Positions 62,173 through 64,000 of a stretch of 64,000 nt of DNA are shown in pieces. Under the pieces are notes generated by a model. The model did no database searches, was not told the DNA's origin, and saw nothing but the letters and a program-made list of their open reading frames with translations. The DNA comes from Acinetobacter calcoaceticus ANC 3811 (GTDB lineage: Bacteria > Pseudomonadota > Gammaproteobacteria > Pseudomonadales > Moraxellaceae). The stretch's first letter is position 1. Each line of letters starts with the position of its first letter. Made by a program: the position numbers and the translations under genes. Where the stretch lies: contig NZ_KB976986.1 in assembly GCF_000399665.1 (NCBI RefSeq), forward strand, positions 372,001 through 436,000. The letters run 5' to 3'.

Positions 62173-62246
62173 AGAGGATTGGTGTAATGGTAGCATGACG
62201 GTCTCCAAAACCGTTCGTCAAGGTTCGAGTCCTTGATCCTCTGCCA
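62173..62246 (+). tRNA. tRNA-Trp (anticodon CCA), copy 2
   Basis: 74 nt, read as identical to copy 1, with acceptor 62173-62179 and 62236-62242, G73 and encoded CCA. A terminator follows. Confidence 0.93.
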
Positions 62247-62707
62247 ATGATTTAAAAATGAAGCTCCTCTTTTAGGAGTTTTTTTATTGCCTGAATTTTT
62301 TAAAACTCAAATTATTTCGTCTCTTTGTTTATATTTTATTCTCCCATTTAATAAGTTATAACTAACTTATGCTTCTGCTCACCGATATTTTATCTAATCA
62401 GATGTAAGTTGTTGGTTAAGTAGGGAATATACTAAGTTTTTAGTTGCCTTATTAAGTTATTGTTTTTTGGTTTTTTATTATAATTTATAAAAATTTTTTC
62501 ATAAAAAGCTTGAATAGAAATTTATTTCATGTATCATGCTCTTAACTAGAAAAAAGTCTTGTTAGTAAATCTTCTTTAAAGTATCGTAGTTTTAGTCATA
62601 ATCCTTCGTTTTTTAAGATCTTAACTCAATTTGTTATTCTTTTTTCAAAGTTATGTTAGTGTCATTATTAAATGATGCTAAAATATTAGAAATCAGTAGG
62701 ATATATC
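62247..62707 (+). promoter_or_regulatory. 461-bp gene-free region: tRNA terminator and cold-shock gene leader
   Basis: A terminator hairpin for the tRNA operon (CTCCT/AGGAG, 62264-62278, then T's to 62286) opens the region. The rest is very AT-rich and carries no credible gene. It should hold the promoter and leader of the second cold-shock gene; a clear -35/-10 pair could not be chosen. GTAGGA precedes the ATG at 62708. Confidence 0.5.
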
Positions 62708-62917
62708 ATGTCTAATACAGTAAGCGGTACAGTAAAATGGTTTAACGAAACTAAAGGTTTCGGTTTCATTCAACAAGACAACGGTCCAGATGTGTTTGCT
62801 CACTTCAAAGAGATCTCTGGTTCAGGTTTCAAAACTTTGCACGAAGGTCAACGTGTAACGTTTACTGTTACTCAAGGTCAAAAAGGACCAAATGCTGTAA
62901 ATATTATTCCACAATAA
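62708..62917 (+). CDS. CspA/CspE-family cold-shock protein (second copy)
   Basis: A 69-residue OB-fold protein with [16 protein letters not shown] (RNP1) and VFAHF (RNP2). Compared with the copy at 40.7 kb it is less charged and lacks its RNGG insert. It has a good ribosome binding site and two tandem terminators downstream. The long AT-rich upstream region suggests temperature- or structure-controlled expression, not shown. Confidence 0.94.
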   Translation: MSNTVSGTVKWFNETKGFGFIQQDNGPDVFAHFKEISGSGFKTLHEGQRVTFTVTQGQKGPNAVNIIPQ

Positions 62918-62929
62918 TATTTCAGTAAG

Positions 62930-63031
62930 AAAAAAAGCACTATTTAGTGCTTTTTTTTATTTTAGTCTTTAAAGAAATTCTATTTTCTTTTAAGCAATAT
63001 AAAAGCCCTTATAAGAGGGCTTTTTGTTTTT
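62930..63031 (+). terminator. Two tandem intrinsic terminators after the second cold-shock gene
   Basis: First: GCACT/AGTGC (62937-62950) flanked by A7 and T8. Second: AAAAGCCCT (63001-63009) with AGGGCTTTT (63016-63024), then TGTTTTTAT. Both are canonical, 40 bp apart. Confidence 0.9.
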
Positions 63032-63196
63032 ATATCTAATGGTTTGTAAGTCTAACAAGTTTTCGAAATCACTCATCAGTTGTTTGTTTAAAGCATAGAT
63101 TTAATGTAGGTGTGAAATATAAATTATCAGGAATAGATATGTGTTAGATTGAAAAATCTTTAGATGATGAAATTTTTATATTTCACGGAATTGTTA

Positions 63197-63667
63197 ATGA
63201 ACGTTCGACTGTGTTATGCCAGCCAACGAAATGAAAAAAATGAAGATTTATTGCAAGATTTACGTGATATCCTGACAGAAGCTAGAAATTTCAACGATTT
63301 GAATCAAATTTGTGGTGTGCTCTATTATGCTGATAATGCTTTCTTTCAATGCTTAGAAGGTGAACAAGAGTTAGTAGAGCGATTATTTGAAAAAATTAAA
63401 AATGATCAAAGGCACTATAATGTTAAATGGCTATGTACATATTCCATCGAGAATAACTCTTTTCAGCGTTGGTCAATGAAATATGTACAGCGTAATACGA
63501 ATATTGAATCTTTCTTTTTAAGTATGGGAGAAACTAGTTTTAATCCCATTTGTCTTGATGAGCAAAATTTAAAAATTTTCTTAAATGAATTATTACGTGC
63601 TGAGCAAAGTAAAATTAATACAGTTAAGAAAGTCGGTATGGTTAAGCGTGGGGTGAACCCTTTTTAG
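63197..63667 (+). CDS. blsA: BLUF-domain blue-light photoreceptor, BlsA type
   Basis: The start ATG 63197 gives 156 aa, the usual BlsA length; ATG 63164 or 63167 would add 11 or 10 residues. The BLUF flavin site is intact: Y7, N33, Q51 (AFFQCLEG), W92 and M94 (RWSMKYVQR). The short C-terminal part has two helices and no output domain. BlsA in A. baumannii senses blue light and temperature and acts by binding regulators such as Fur. Acinetobacter can carry several BLUF genes, so this may be a paralogue. Its 3' end overlaps a convergent gene by 26 bp. Confidence 0.88.
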   Translation: MNVRLCYASQRNEKNEDLLQDLRDILTEARNFNDLNQICGVLYYADNAFFQCLEGEQELVERLFEKIKNDQRHYNVKWLCTYSIENNSFQRWSMKYVQRNTNIESFFLSMGETSFNPICLDEQNLKIFLNELLRAEQSKINTVKKVGMVKRGVNPF

Positions 63668-63983
63668 CTATCACATCAATATGGATGGTCTTGAGTTTAG
63701 GAATCATTCTAGTCATCACCAGATAGACAATGACTGAACTTGCGAGCATCCATATCACTTCTAAACTTTGGCTAATCACAAACATTGCCCAGTAAAAAAA
63801 ACTAAATAAGGCGAGACACAGGCCGCTACCTTTGAAATACCAAGTAATGAATATTCCAAAAAGTGCTGAAGAGAGCAGAAGGTTAGTCGTCTCATTCATT
63901 CCAAGGTAGTTAAAGAAAATAATCAGTAAGCATAAAGCTAACATTGATAGTAAATATACAAATATATTTTTTGCAATAAACAT
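63642..63983 (-). CDS. Small uncharacterised membrane protein
   Basis: A 113-residue hydrophobic protein with four probable membrane segments (about 8-27, 32-52, 55-75, 78-95) and a basic C-terminus (RMIPKLKTIHIDVIAKKGSP). No family recognised. Its last nine codons overlap the 3' end of the BLUF gene on the opposite strand, so the two could influence each other through antisense RNA. The start ATG is 17 bp from the window edge. Confidence 0.7.
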   Translation of the reverse strand: MFIAKNIFVYLLSMLALCLLIIFFNYLGMNETTNLLLSSALFGIFITWYFKGSGLCLALFSFFYWAMFVISQSLEVIWMLASSVIVYLVMTRMIPKLKTIHIDVIAKKGSPHA

Positions 63984-64000
63984 TTTCTATATCCTATCTG

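Noticed and set aside
61781..62246. tRNA array as an integration (att) site with a mobile element
   Set aside because: No integrase, no direct-repeat remnant of a tRNA 3' end elsewhere in the window, and the neighbours are housekeeping genes.
1..64000. CRISPR array, insertion sequence, integron or prophage
   Set aside because: No regularly spaced repeats, transposase, integrase or phage structural genes were found; the CARF domain belongs to RtcR and not to a CRISPR locus.

Overview
The window is ordinary chromosomal DNA from an Acinetobacter, most likely the A. calcoaceticus-baumannii complex. Base composition is AT-rich. Many products match Acinetobacter proteins as I remember them (NadK, PyrD, TsaD, ThiG, the TyrA-AroA fusion, the BlsA-type BLUF protein). 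The species cannot be fixed without a database. I see no insertion sequence, prophage, integron or CRISPR array; about 90% is coding.

Layout. 1-6.4 kb: partial trhP (tRNA hydroxylation), a MocR-type regulator divergent from a phzF homologue, fpr, trmO and an MgtC-like membrane protein. 6.7-11 kb: an orphan GspE-type ATPase and ygiW-qseB-qseC. 11-17 kb: Fur-box-controlled hemP, a Nudix/thiamine-phosphate-synthase-like fusion, PBP1b with its probable lipoprotein activator LpoP, nadK and yeaC. 17-29 kb: a TrpD2/YbiB protein, dctA, an acyl-CoA dehydrogenase, a Fur-box-preceded siderophore-esterase-like gene, pheA, the tyrA-aroA fusion and pepD. 28.8-35.2 kb: an RNA-repair island, described below. 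35-43 kb: yaaA, thiS-thiG, rpoH, a TusA-like gene, a cold-shock gene and rhlB. 43-50 kb: gpsA, sixA, gspL-gspM, pyrD, cvpA and purF. 50-61.7 kb: an inactive-looking M48 relative, a probable HolD (DNA polymerase III psi), a 2-hydroxyacid dehydrogenase, a BepA-like protease, rpsU-yqeY divergent from tsaD, a DUF815 ATPase, and a patatin overlapping a kinase gene. 61.8-64 kb: a duplicated tRNA-Leu/tRNA-Trp pair, a second cold-shock gene, a BLUF photoreceptor and a small membrane protein.

The most interesting region is 28.8-35.2 kb. RtcR (CARF domain plus sigma-54 activator) is encoded beside rnz. It is followed by a minus-strand operon with a textbook -24/-12 promoter and a 13-bp inverted repeat placed like an upstream activator site. 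The operon order is rtcB, a small HEPN-like gene (R-x4-H), a DIP1984-family gene, a 259-bp spacer, then rtcA. The spacer can fold into a nested structure of about 190 nt closed by perfect 8-bp and 6-bp stems. I infer an RtcR-induced RNA-repair module carrying a possible HEPN ribonuclease and a candidate undescribed non-coding RNA or structured rtcA leader. The two cargo genes and the RNA are what I would test first.

All calls come from reading the sequence and remembered family knowledge. No search, folding program or alignment was run.
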